Positions 16,203 through 24,256 of a DNA stretch of 64,000 bases are shown here, piece by piece. The stretch lies in NCBI RefSeq assembly GCF_002001105.1, contig NZ_MUNP01000034.1, positions 1-64,000 of the forward strand, read 5' to 3'. Below the pieces are notes generated by a model. That model ran no database searches. It saw only the letters and a list, made by a program, of their open reading frames with translations, and had not been told where the DNA came from. The position numbers and the translations under genes are program-made. Origin of the DNA: Rhodanobacter sp. C06 (GTDB lineage Bacteria; Pseudomonadota; Gammaproteobacteria; Xanthomonadales; Rhodanobacteraceae). Position 1 is the stretch's first letter; every line of letters begins with the position of its first letter.

Positions 16203-16808
16203 ATGCCGATCACCCTCATCATCCTCGCGGTCACCTGCATCGTCTCGTTCATCGCGTTCAGCAACAGCCGGCTGATGAACGACCTGATCCTGTGGCCGCC
16301 GGCGATCAGCCGCCAGCGCGAGTACCACCGGCTGGTGACCTACGGTCTGGTGCATGCGGATTTCGGCCACCTGCTGTTCAACATGATCACGCTGTTCTTC
16401 TTCGGGCGCGTGATGGAGGGCTTCTACGCCGGCCAGTTGGGCACGTTCGGCTTCGCGCTGTTCTACCTCGGCGGCCTGGTGGTCTCGATCCTGCCGACCT
16501 ATCTCAAGAACCGCAGCAACCCGAACTACCGCAGCCTCGGTGCCTCGGGCGCGGTGTCGGCGGTGCTGTTCAGTTACATCCTCCTGGCGCCGTGGCAGCG
16601 CATCATCGTGTTCGTGATACCGATGCCGGCGATCGTCTACGCGGTGCTGTACACCGGCTACTCGATCTACATGGATCGGCGCGGGCAGGACAACATCAAC
16701 CACAGCGCGCACCTGTGGGGCGCGGCCTACGGTGTGCTGTTCACCGTGCTGGTGAACCCGCGGGTGTTGCCGCATTTCCTCGACGCACTGCTGCAGCCGC
16801 GATTCTGA
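16203..16808 (+). CDS. Rhomboid family intramembrane serine protease
   Basis: 201 residues with about six membrane helices. HADFGHLLFNM in the second helix, the nucleophile block GASGAVSA (Ser near 115) and HSAHLWG with the catalytic His near 169 are all present, so it should be an active rhomboid. Substrates cannot be predicted. ATG 16203 gives the first helix immediately. The gene stands alone between a PhzF gene on the other strand and a lipoprotein gene. Confidence 0.9.
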   Translation: MPITLIILAVTCIVSFIAFSNSRLMNDLILWPPAISRQREYHRLVTYGLVHADFGHLLFNMITLFFFGRVMEGFYAGQLGTFGFALFYLGGLVVSILPTYLKNRSNPNYRSLGASGAVSAVLFSYILLAPWQRIIVFVIPMPAIVYAVLYTGYSIYMDRRGQDNINHSAHLWGAAYGVLFTVLVNPRVLPHFLDALLQPRF

Positions 16809-16889
16809 GGTCGGGCCGGCGCGAGCATCAGCGCCGGTTCAAGCGGGCAGGCGCAAGCTGGCGCCATCGTCTCCCATGGAGGCCGTGTC

Positions 16890-17258
16890 ATGAAACGCCT
16901 GCTCTGCGGTTTCGTTCTCGTCCCACTCGCCGTGCTGCTGTCGGGCTGCTACTACGACCCGGGGTACAGCTACGTGCGGGCAAGCCCGTATGCCGGTCCG
17001 GCCTATTACGGCAACGGCGTGGTCTACGGCGACGGCTACTACGCGGCGCCGGGGTGGTACGGGTACGGGTATGACGGCTGGTACGGCTGCTGCTACGCGC
17101 CGGGCGTGACGATCGGCGGCGTTTGGTACAGCCGCGGCGGGTATCGCCACTATCGCGGCGGCAACTGGCATGGCAACGGCGGTGGGCACTGGCACGGTAG
17201 CAGCAGCGGCCATGGCCGCTGGAGCGGCCATGGCGGTGGCGGCGACCATCGTCACTGA
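16890..17258 (+). CDS. Small Tyr/Gly/His-rich lipoprotein
   Basis: 122 residues. MKRLLCGFVLVPLAVLLSGC ends in a lipobox (LSGC), so it is lipidated after Cys20. The mature part is YYD-, YGYGYDGWYG- and CCYAP-rich and then strongly Gly/His-rich (GNGGGHWHG, HGRWSGHGGGG). His-rich tails can bind metal, but no function is established. Repetitive composition rather than a domain dominates; no family recognised. Confidence 0.75.
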   Translation: MKRLLCGFVLVPLAVLLSGCYYDPGYSYVRASPYAGPAYYGNGVVYGDGYYAAPGWYGYGYDGWYGCCYAPGVTIGGVWYSRGGYRHYRGGNWHGNGGGHWHGSSSGHGRWSGHGGGGDHRH

Positions 17259-17294
17259 GTCCCATCCCGCCGGCCGCTGCGGCATCATGGCGGC

Positions 17295-18368
17295 ATGACC
17301 CGACTGTCGGCGACGCTCCATCGCGATCTGCCCAGGCTCATCGCGTTCGCGGCGATGAGCTGGGTTCTGTGCGCCTGCGGCAGCATTCGCTACTACGCGC
17401 AGGCGGCGCACGGGCAGGGCGAGCTGGTGTTCAAGCGGCAGCCCGTGCGCAAGCTGCTCAAGGACCCGGCTACCGACCCGAAACTCGCCGCGCGGCTGTC
17501 GCTGGCGCTGGCCGCGCGCGAGTTCGCCAGTCGCGAGCTCGATCTGCCGGACAACCGCAGCTACACCAGCTACGTGGATCTGCACCGGCCCTACGTGGTG
17601 TGGAACGTGTTCGCCACGCCGCGCTATTCGGTGGAAGCGGTCCGGCACTGTTTTCCCGTCGCCGGCTGCGTGGCCTACCGCGGCTGGTTCAGCGAGGCCG
17701 CCGCCGAGGCCGATGCGGCGCGCATGCAGCGCAAGGGCGACGATGTGTGGGTAGGCGGCGTGCCGGCGTATTCCACGCTGGGCTGGTTCGCCGATCCCAT
17801 CCTCTCCAGCATGCTGCGCTGGGACGACGACGAGCTGGCCGGCACGATCTTCCACGAACTGGCGCACCAGCTGATCTACGCCAAGGGTGACACCGCGTTC
17901 AACGAATCCTTCGCGACGTTCGTGCAGACCGAGGGCCTGCGCGAATGGCGCGCCGCGCGCGCGCTTCCGCCGGACGATGGCCATGCGCAGGCGATGGCCG
18001 ATGGGTTCACGAAGCTGGTGCTGGAGCTGCGCGAGCGCCTGAAGAAGTTCTACGCCAGCGGCGTGGATGCCGAGGCGATGGAGGCGGGCAAGCAGCGCGA
18101 AATCGCCGCGTTCCGTGCGCGTTATGCCGCGTGGCGCGATGCGTACTGGCCAGACGATCACCGCTACGACGCCTGGGTGGCCAAGCCCATCAACAACGCA
18201 CGCCTGCTGCCGTTCGGCCTGTACGACCAGTGGACGCCTGCGTTCGCCGTGATCTTCCGCGAAAGCGGCGCGCAATGGCCGGCTTTCTACGCACGGGTGC
18301 GGGCGCTGGCGCGCGAGTCGAAGGCGAAGCGCGATGCCGCGTTGCAGGTTTTGCTGGGGACGCGGTAG
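17295..18368 (+). CDS. Lipoprotein aminopeptidase (COG4324 type)
   Basis: 357 residues. A signal ending VLCACGS gives a lipobox Cys near residue 30. HELAHQ (about 195-200) is a zinc-metallopeptidase motif, followed by FNESFATFVQTEG with the likely third ligand, as in the predicted aminopeptidases of COG4324. The stop codon TAG (18366-18368) lies inside the GTAG end of a REP palindrome, so the last residues may have been set by that insertion. Confidence 0.83.
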   Translation: MTRLSATLHRDLPRLIAFAAMSWVLCACGSIRYYAQAAHGQGELVFKRQPVRKLLKDPATDPKLAARLSLALAAREFASRELDLPDNRSYTSYVDLHRPYVVWNVFATPRYSVEAVRHCFPVAGCVAYRGWFSEAAAEADAARMQRKGDDVWVGGVPAYSTLGWFADPILSSMLRWDDDELAGTIFHELAHQLIYAKGDTAFNESFATFVQTEGLREWRAARALPPDDGHAQAMADGFTKLVLELRERLKKFYASGVDAEAMEAGKQREIAAFRARYAAWRDAYWPDDHRYDAWVAKPINNARLLPFGLYDQWTPAFAVIFRESGAQWPAFYARVRALARESKAKRDAALQVLLGTR

Positions 18369-18434
18369 GAGCGCACCCTGTGCACGATGAAGCCTTTCGC
18401 GAAGAGCTGCATCGCGCACAGGGTGCGCTCCTAC
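18365..18434. repeat. REP pair between convergent genes
   Basis: Inverted pair: GTAGGAGCGCACCCTGTGCA at 18365-18384 and its counterpart TGCGCTCCTAC ending at 18434, with a 30-bp middle. The left end supplies the TAG of the upstream plus gene; the right end (CTA at 18431-18433) supplies the TAG of the downstream minus gene. The type is the GTAGGAGCG REP known from Xanthomonadales and pseudomonads. Confidence 0.88.
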
Positions 18435-19252
18435 GGTGTGATCGGAACCTTCGCCTTGTGCTTCGCCATGTAGCGCAGGTAGGCCAGCACCGCGTCGAGG
18501 TCGGCGTCGGACATTTCCTTCGTCGTGGGGAAGCCCTGCATCTTCGCCTCGGGCCAGCGGTGCAGCGTCTGCGGGTTGCGGATGAAGCCGCGCAGCAGGT
18601 CGGCGCGCAGGTATTCGGTGGGGTTCCAGGGGAGGTTGAGGTCCGGCCCCAGCCGGGCGTCGCCCGCGCCATTCATGGTGTGGCAGGCGAAGCAGGTGCG
18701 CTTGAACACCGCGTAGCCACGCAGCACCTGCGCATCGGCGCGGGCCTCCGGCACGATGGTCGGGAAGCGCGCGTCGACGTCCGGGATCGCGCGGATCGTG
18801 GCCAGTTGGTAGGGCCATTCCTCCGTGGTGACGTGCGCGGCCTGCGGGTCGGTCCACACCAGGTAGAACGGGCCGGCATGCTTGCCGTTGTCGGCGGACG
18901 CGGGCCAGGGATGCGTGGAATCTTCCACCGCCAGCCAGGCCTCGGCGCCTTGGCGGTTGAGGATCACCGTGGCTGGAATCTCGGCGGCGAAGCCGTCGGT
19001 GGCCACGAACTGCAGATGCTGGTCCGTACGCAGGCCGGGCAGCAGCGCGCGCAGCGGCACGGCGCGGTAGCGCATGGAGCGGCGAAACGCCACGTCGTCC
19101 GGGATCGTCACCGTGGTGGCGTCGGTGCGGGCGAGCAGCTGCGCGGTGGTCCAGACTCTCGCGCCGTGGCCGAGGTCGATGCGCAATTCGGCTGCATGGG
19201 CGAGCAGGGGCAGGCACAGGCAGAGCAAGCAACAGCGCAGCAGGATCTTCAT
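18431..19252 (-). CDS. Exported monohaem cytochrome c protein
   Basis: 273 residues. A signal peptide (MKILLRCCLLCLCLPLLAHA) exports it. Residues about 25-160 resemble a molybdopterin-binding-like or unassigned domain (VWTTAQLLAR, PLRALLPGLRTDQ, FVATDGFAAEIP), and the C-terminal third is a cytochrome c with CFACH haem site and MQGFPTTKEMSD for the axial Met. It should carry electrons in the periplasm; the partner is unknown. ATG 19252 is chosen for the signal peptide. Its stop lies in the REP pair. Confidence 0.83.
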   Translation of the reverse strand: MKILLRCCLLCLCLPLLAHAAELRIDLGHGARVWTTAQLLARTDATTVTIPDDVAFRRSMRYRAVPLRALLPGLRTDQHLQFVATDGFAAEIPATVILNRQGAEAWLAVEDSTHPWPASADNGKHAGPFYLVWTDPQAAHVTTEEWPYQLATIRAIPDVDARFPTIVPEARADAQVLRGYAVFKRTCFACHTMNGAGDARLGPDLNLPWNPTEYLRADLLRGFIRNPQTLHRWPEAKMQGFPTTKEMSDADLDAVLAYLRYMAKHKAKVPITP

Positions 19253-19359
19253 GACGGTCCCCCAGTGACGCGGCATTGTAATCGCGCACTGCCGTCCCCA
19301 TATATTGTAAATCCGTGGCGCGTGGCTGGCTGGAAACTGAATCATTTCGTGCGGTTTCC

Positions 19360-19386
19360 TTGAACTTTCGCCGCAGCGGCTACACT
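19360..19386 (+). promoter_or_regulatory. Possible promoter of the small RNA
   Basis: TTGAAC (19360-19365) and TACACT (19381-19386) with a 15-bp spacer, shorter than usual. Transcription would start near 19393, at the 5' side of the structured region. Confidence 0.4.
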
Positions 19387-19392
19387 AAGCAT

Positions 19393-19523
19393 CACGTATC
19401 GCCGTGAGGCGACAGGAGACGGGGCAGCACATCGCACCGTCGGGGGGTCGGCCCCTCTCTCCCCTCTTGACGCGCCGACCTGACGAATCCCGGTAGCTAC
19501 TCCCCTGGCTACCGGGATTTTTT
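19393..19523 (+). ncRNA. Candidate small RNA with C-rich loops
   Basis: About 130 bases with no ORF but orderly structure: stem TCGCC / GGCGA (19399-19412), stem GACGG / CCGTC (19418-19441), stem GGTCGGC / GCCGACC (19446-19480) whose 21-base loop carries CCCTCTCTCCCCTC, then a perfect terminator whose loop again reads CTCCCCT. Xanthomonas sRNA sX13 is known for C-rich loops that target G-rich leaders, so this may be a relative (from memory, not compared). The alternative is a pncB leader with a terminator; the start of pncB is 75 bp downstream. The exact 5' end is a guess. Confidence 0.6.
19486..19523 (+). terminator. Strong rho-independent terminator
   Basis: Perfect 12-bp stem AATCCCGGTAGC (19486-19497) / GCTACCGGGATT (19508-19519), ten-base loop, run of six T to 19523. 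No coding gene precedes it on this strand, which points to an RNA gene or leader. Confidence 0.9.
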
Positions 19524-19598
19524 ATGCCCGCGATTCGCCGGCGGCATGGATAATCGTCGACTTGGCGCCGCGTGCGCCGCTGCCGTGCCGGACGACGG

Positions 19599-20783
19599 AT
19601 GATCATCGAATCGCTGCTGGACACCGACCTTTACAAGTTCTCGATGATGCAGGTGGTGCTGCATCACTACCCGGCCGCGCAGGTGGAGTACCGCTTCAAG
19701 TGCCGCAATCCCGGCATCGACCTGGCGCCGCACATCGAGGAGATCCGGGCCGAGCTGGAGGCGTTGTGCACGTTGCGCTTCACCGAGGACGAGCTGGACT
19801 ACGTCCGCCGGATGCGCTTCATCAAGAGCGACTTCGTGGACTTCCTCGGGCTGTTCCAGCTCAACGCGAAGTACGTGACGATCGCGCCGGCGGAGGCGGG
19901 CAACGGCGAGATCGAGATCCGCATCCAGGGGCCGTGGCTGCACACCATCCTGTTCGAGGTGCCGCTGCTCGCGATCGTCAACGAGGTGTATTTCCGCAAC
20001 ACGCGGCCCGATCACGACCTCGCCGAAGGGCGGCGTCGGCTGCAGGCGAAGATCGCGCTGCTGCGCGACACGCCGGACTACGAGCAGTGCCGCATCGCCG
20101 ATTACGGCACGCGCCGGCGTTTCTCGCGCACCTGGCACGAAGAGGTGCTGGTCGCCCTGCGCGACGGGCTTGGCAAGCAGCTCGCCGGCACCAGCAACGT
20201 CTGGTACGCGTGGAAGCTGGGCCTTACCCCGCTGGGCACGCTGGCGCACGAGTACCTGCAGGCGCACCAAGCGCTGGGCCCGCGCCTGCGCGATTCGCAG
20301 GTGGCGGCGCTGGAGGCTTGGGCGAAGGAGTACCGCGGCGATCTCGGCATCGCGCTGTCCGACGTCTATGGCCTCGACGCCTTCCTGCGCGACTTCGACA
20401 TGTATTTCTGCAAGCTGTTCGACGGCGCGCGCCACGATTCCGGCGACCCGTTCAATTGGGGCGAACGCATGCTGGCGCACTACCGCGCCCATCGCGTCGA
20501 CCCGCGCAGCAAGGTGTTGGTGTTCAGCGACGGCCTGGACATCCCCAAGGTGATGCAGCTGTACGAACACTTCCGTGGCCGCTGCCTGCTGGCCTTCGGC
20601 GTGGGCACCAACCTCAGCAACGACACCGGCCCCGAACCGCTCAACATCGTGATCAAGATGATCCGCTGCAACGGCCAGCCGGTGGCCAAGCTCAGCGATT
20701 CGCCGGGCAAGAACATGTGCGAGGACGCAGCCTACGTGACCTACCTGCGCCAAGTGTTCGGTATACCCGCCACGCAGGGTTGA
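19599..20783 (+). CDS. pncB: Nicotinate phosphoribosyltransferase
   Basis: 394 residues. It joins nicotinate to PRPP with ATP to make nicotinate mononucleotide in NAD salvage. [13 protein letters not shown] at the start, [25 protein letters not shown] and GVGTNLSND are typical PncB blocks, and the length is normal. ATG 19599 is used; the frame is open slightly upstream. GATAAT at 19549-19554 could be its own -10. It lies after the small RNA terminator and converges with queG, one base apart. Confidence 0.95.
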   Translation: MIIESLLDTDLYKFSMMQVVLHHYPAAQVEYRFKCRNPGIDLAPHIEEIRAELEALCTLRFTEDELDYVRRMRFIKSDFVDFLGLFQLNAKYVTIAPAEAGNGEIEIRIQGPWLHTILFEVPLLAIVNEVYFRNTRPDHDLAEGRRRLQAKIALLRDTPDYEQCRIADYGTRRRFSRTWHEEVLVALRDGLGKQLAGTSNVWYAWKLGLTPLGTLAHEYLQAHQALGPRLRDSQVAALEAWAKEYRGDLGIALSDVYGLDAFLRDFDMYFCKLFDGARHDSGDPFNWGERMLAHYRAHRVDPRSKVLVFSDGLDIPKVMQLYEHFRGRCLLAFGVGTNLSNDTGPEPLNIVIKMIRCNGQPVAKLSDSPGKNMCEDAAYVTYLRQVFGIPATQG

Positions 20784-20784
20784 A

Positions 20785-21849
20785 TCACCCGGCCTGCCGC
20801 GCCAGCGCCCAGGCCACGTGCTCGCGCACCACGGGCGAGGGGTGCTCGGCGCGGGCATTCAGCGCCTCGCACGCCGCGGCGGACTTAGGCGCATTGCCCA
20901 AGGCCACCGCGATGTTGCGCAGCCAGCCCTCGTAGCCGGTGCGGCGTATCGCCATGCCTTCGGTGCGCTTCAGGAATTCCTCCTCGCTCCACGCGAACAG
21001 TTCCACCAGCTTCGCGCCGTCGAGGCGGTGGCGTGGCGCGAAGTCCGGCTCGGCAGCTTCCTGCGCGAACTTGTTCCAGGGGCAGACCAGCTGGCAGTCG
21101 TCGCAGCCGAAGATGCGGTTGCCGATCGGCGCGCGCAGTTCCTCGGGAATCGATCCCCTCAGTTCGATGGTGAGGTAGGAGATGCAGCGGCGCGCATCGA
21201 GCTTGTATGGCGCGAGGATCGCCTGGGTGGGGCAGATGTCGATGCAGCGGCGGCAGGAGCCGCAGTGCGCGCTGGCGGCTTCGTCCACCGGCAGCGGCAG
21301 GTCGGTGTACAGCTCGCCGAGGAAGAAGTACGAGCCGGCGCGGCGGTTGATCAGCACGGTGTGCTTGCCGATCCAGCCCAGCCCCGCGTTGCGCGCCAGC
21401 GCCTTTTCCAGCACCGGCGCGGAATCCACGTAGGCGCGGTAGCCGAAGTCGCCCACCACGCCGTGGATGCGCTCGGCCAGCTTCTGCAGGCGGTTGCGCA
21501 TCAGCTTGTGGTAGTCGCGGCCCAGCGCGTAGCGCGACACGTAGCCGGCCTCGCCGTCGCGGATCACCTCCCAGGCGTTGCGCGTTCCGGGCGGCACGTA
21601 GTCCATGCGCACCGAGATCACTCGCTGCGTGCCCGGCTCCAACTCGGCGGGGCGCGCGCGCTTGGCGCCGTGGCGCGCCATGTAGTCCATCTCGCCGTGG
21701 TGGCCAGCCGCGAGGTAGGCCTCCAGGTGCCTTTCGTCCTCGCCCAGCGCCACCCCGCTGATGCCGGCGTCGGCGAAGCCCAGTTCGCGCGCCCAACGCT
21801 TGATGTCGCGGGCGAGGGCAGCGTAGTCGATGGTGATGCTGGCGGACAT
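20785..21849 (-). CDS. queG: Epoxyqueuosine reductase
   Basis: 354 residues. Last step of queuosine synthesis in tRNA: epoxyqueuosine to queuosine, using cobalamin and two [4Fe-4S] clusters. The cluster ligands are in CGSCRRCIDICPTQ and CDDCQLVCPWN; SYFFLGELYTDLPL and GSIPEELRAPIGNRIFGCDDC are family blocks; a HEAT-like stretch closes the protein (HPSPVVREHVAWALAR). ATG 21849 (MSASITIDYAALA) is the start used although the frame is open far upstream. Confidence 0.95.
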   Translation of the reverse strand: MSASITIDYAALARDIKRWARELGFADAGISGVALGEDERHLEAYLAAGHHGEMDYMARHGAKRARPAELEPGTQRVISVRMDYVPPGTRNAWEVIRDGEAGYVSRYALGRDYHKLMRNRLQKLAERIHGVVGDFGYRAYVDSAPVLEKALARNAGLGWIGKHTVLINRRAGSYFFLGELYTDLPLPVDEAASAHCGSCRRCIDICPTQAILAPYKLDARRCISYLTIELRGSIPEELRAPIGNRIFGCDDCQLVCPWNKFAQEAAEPDFAPRHRLDGAKLVELFAWSEEEFLKRTEGMAIRRTGYEGWLRNIAVALGNAPKSAAACEALNARAEHPSPVVREHVAWALARQAG

Positions 21850-21991
21850 GCGGGCATTGTAGGCGGCGCGCGCCCGCGTCGCGGACGTGCGCCGCGCGGC
21901 ATCGCGCCGCCGGGATGCGACGATATTGACCGTCGAGGGGTGCGTGGTGCGTGCTACATTGCCGTATCGCGCCTTTCCCACGGTCGATTGC

Positions 21992-22369
21992 GTGTTGCGA
22001 CACAAGACCAGGCGGCAACCCATCGCGTGGCTGGCATGGCTGGCCATGGCGCTTCTGGTCGTGGCGCCGCTGGTATCGCGTGTCCTGCCCACACCGGCCC
22101 CGATGACGCACGCCATGGCGGGCGGGGATTGTGCGCATGGGGCGGTGCACGCCGGCCATCCCTGCAAGCACGCCGGCACGCAGGATCCGACGGATTGCTG
22201 CGGCTACTGCGTGCTGCTCGGACAGCAGTCGCTGCTGGCCGCATGCCCGCTTCTTCATTTGCTGCCCGCGGCGCCGCGCGAAGCGGTGGCGGTCGCCTAC
22301 CGGCCTCCATCGCCCGAACACCGGGGCCACCTCGGGGCCCGCCCGCGCGGGCCTCCGCACCGGGCCTGA
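21992..22369 (+). CDS. DUF2946-type Cys/His-rich membrane-anchored protein
   Basis: About 125 residues. One hydrophobic segment (IAWLAWLAMALLVVAPLVSRVL) is followed by a periplasmic-type stretch with many His and Cys (DCAHGAVHAGHPCKHAG, DCCGYCVLL), the pattern of DUF2946 proteins often found next to copper-related genes. Starts GTG 21992 and TTG 21995 are both possible. A Pro/Arg-rich tail closes it. It is followed on the same strand by an outer-membrane-like protein and a thioredoxin-like protein. Confidence 0.7.
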   Translation: MLRHKTRRQPIAWLAWLAMALLVVAPLVSRVLPTPAPMTHAMAGGDCAHGAVHAGHPCKHAGTQDPTDCCGYCVLLGQQSLLAACPLLHLLPAAPREAVAVAYRPPSPEHRGHLGARPRGPPHRA

Positions 22370-22542
22370 GCCCGGCAAACGCCTGCGCCGACCGGCGTCG
22401 GGTGGATGCTTTCATTCCCATCCGCGAGTCGCGCACCGGCCCTCGCATGCCACCGCATGCGGCTGCGGCGTCGGCACACGCGATCGCATTCTTGCCAGGT
22501 GAACCACGTTGGCGTTCGCCGCCCTTGCCAGATCACGCAGCC

Positions 22543-23646
22543 ATGAACCCCACAGCATCGTCATCTTCCATGCCGGCACCCCGCCGGTCGCCGCCGCGCA
22601 TCGCGGCTCGTGGCGGAGCCCTCCTGCTGGCAGCGGCCTTCATGCCGCAGCTTGCCCACGCCTGCGCCACGTGCGGATGCACGTTGAGCACGGACGCCGC
22701 CACCGGCTATTCGACCGCGAGCGGCTGGCGGATCAATCTCGACTACACCTATATCGACCAGAACCAGCTGCGCCACGGCGGCGGCAAGGCGTCGCCCGGG
22801 CAAGTGGTCAACCAGCCGTCCGATCCGTCGCTGGGTGGAGGGGAGATCGAGAAGGGAACCACCAACCGCTACATCAACCTTGGCGCGACCTACCGCTTCA
22901 ACGCCGATTGGGGCGTGTCGTTCGTGGTGCCGTACGTCATCCGCGACCATGAGACCTACGGCACGCAGCTGGCGCCGTACACGCCGGGGGAGACGTCGCC
23001 CGACCAGGTCAGCGGCGCCCACGTGGCCGGTCTCGGCGACGTCAAGCTGATCGGCAGTTACCAGGGCTTCCTGCCCACGCACAATTTCGGCGTCCAGTTC
23101 GGCATCAAGCTGCCGACGGGGAACTACGGCGGCCAGACCGACGACGGCACGCTCATCAGTCGGCCCTCCACCTTCCATTCGGGGCCGGGCCTTGGCCAGT
23201 CGCTGGACAGCAGCCTGCAGGCGGGTACCGGCAGTACCGACCTCATCGTCGGCGCCTATTACTTCCAGCCCGTGAGCCAGGATTTCGACATGTTCGTGAA
23301 TGGGCAATTCCAGGCGGCGGTGCGCGAGCGGCTGGACCGGCCCGGCGCCGACTTCCGCCCGGGCAACCTGGCTTCCGCCAGCTTCGGCCTGCGCTATGAA
23401 GCCCATGCGGACTGGGTGCCGCAGCTGCAGGTCAACGTGTTCCACCGCAGCGCCGACCAGGGGGCCTTCGCCGATACGCCCGATACGGCCGGCACGGTGG
23501 CTTATCTCAGCCCCGGCATCAGCGCCAGCCTGGGCAGGAACCTGCAGTTCTACGCCTTCGTGCAACTGCCCGTGTACAGCCATCTGCAGGGATACCAGCT
23601 GTTTCCGCGCTGGACCGGCACGGTCGGCCTGAGCATGCAGCTGTAG
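22543..23646 (+). CDS. Exported outer-membrane beta-barrel-like protein
   Basis: 367 residues. A twin-Arg-like or ordinary signal region (residues 10-45, ending LAHA) precedes CATCGC at the mature N-terminus. The rest alternates polar and aromatic strands (INLDYTYIDQ, YINLGATYRFN, GVSFVVPYVI, FGIKLPTGNY, DMFVNGQFQAAV, LQVNVFHR, QFYAFVQLPVYS), and ends in an aromatic/hydrophobic strand (VGLSMQL), as expected for a barrel. No closer family is claimed. It sits between DUF2946 and a TlpA protein. Confidence 0.65.
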   Translation: MNPTASSSSMPAPRRSPPRIAARGGALLLAAAFMPQLAHACATCGCTLSTDAATGYSTASGWRINLDYTYIDQNQLRHGGGKASPGQVVNQPSDPSLGGGEIEKGTTNRYINLGATYRFNADWGVSFVVPYVIRDHETYGTQLAPYTPGETSPDQVSGAHVAGLGDVKLIGSYQGFLPTHNFGVQFGIKLPTGNYGGQTDDGTLISRPSTFHSGPGLGQSLDSSLQAGTGSTDLIVGAYYFQPVSQDFDMFVNGQFQAAVRERLDRPGADFRPGNLASASFGLRYEAHADWVPQLQVNVFHRSADQGAFADTPDTAGTVAYLSPGISASLGRNLQFYAFVQLPVYSHLQGYQLFPRWTGTVGLSMQL

Positions 23647-23653
23647 CCGTCCC

Positions 23654-24184
23654 ATGTTCTCCCTGCCATTCCTGCGCCGCCTCGCCCTCGCATGCCTGCT
23701 GTGCGCCGGCGGCATGTCGCCGGCCGCTTTCGCAAACGGGCTCCGCGTGGGCCAGTCCGCGCCGGACATCACGCTGGACACGCTGGACGGCCAGCACGTC
23801 TCCCTGCACGCCCTCCGCGGCAAGACGGTCATCCTCACGTTCTGGGCGACCTGGTGCGGCCCTTGTCGCGAAGAGCTGCCGATGTTGTCGCGATACGCGC
23901 GGGAGCATGCGCGCGACGGCCTCGTCGTGCTCGGGTTCAGTCTCGATACGCCGGACACGCTGGCGCAGGTGCGCCAGGTCGCGGCCACGCTGGATTTTCC
24001 GACAGGGCTGCTTGGCGATCCCCATGTCGACGGCTATGGGCGCATCTGGCGCCTGCCCGTGAGTTTCGTGGTGGATCGCCACGGACTGCTCGTGCACGAT
24101 GGCTGGAAAGACCGGCAGCCGGCCTTGACGCGCGAGCGGCTTGATCAGGTCGTCACGCCGTTGCTGGATGCCCCGCGGCATTGA
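23654..24184 (+). CDS. TlpA/ResA-like exported thioredoxin
   Basis: 176 residues. Signal peptide (1-28, ending AFA), then an AhpC/TSA-Redoxin fold: VGQSAPDITLDTLDGQ, WATWCGPCREELP with the redox CxxC (WCGPC) and the cis-Pro block LPVSFVVDRHG. It should reduce or oxidise disulphides in the periplasm. It starts 7 bp after the outer-membrane gene, so co-transcription is near certain; the CATCGC protein or DUF2946 may be its partner. Confidence 0.88.
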   Translation: MFSLPFLRRLALACLLCAGGMSPAAFANGLRVGQSAPDITLDTLDGQHVSLHALRGKTVILTFWATWCGPCREELPMLSRYAREHARDGLVVLGFSLDTPDTLAQVRQVAATLDFPTGLLGDPHVDGYGRIWRLPVSFVVDRHGLLVHDGWKDRQPALTRERLDQVVTPLLDAPRH

Positions 24185-24244
24185 GCGGGGCGTGGCGGCA
24201 AGGTGACCATGCCTTCGCGGCCATCGAGGGTCGACGCAGCTGCC

Positions 24245-24250
24245 TATAAT
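24245..24250 (+). promoter_or_regulatory. Perfect -10 box close to nnr start
   Basis: TATAAT at 24245-24250 ends six bases before ATG 24257, so the transcript would begin at or next to the start codon. No good -35 is seen. Leaderless transcripts are common in Xanthomonas. Confidence 0.55.
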
Positions 24251-24256
24251 CGCCGC

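Noticed and set aside
16839-19301. 820-codon minus-strand ORF
   Set aside because: Covers three recognisable genes in other frames and has no family features.
19393-19523. 4.5S signal recognition RNA
   Set aside because: The conserved tetraloop and GGUCAGGUCCGGAAGGAAGC-type region is absent.
20818-22542. Very long plus-strand ORF ending in the outer-membrane protein
   Set aside because: The first 570 codons are antisense to queG and of poor composition; the real gene starts at ATG 22543 with a signal peptide.
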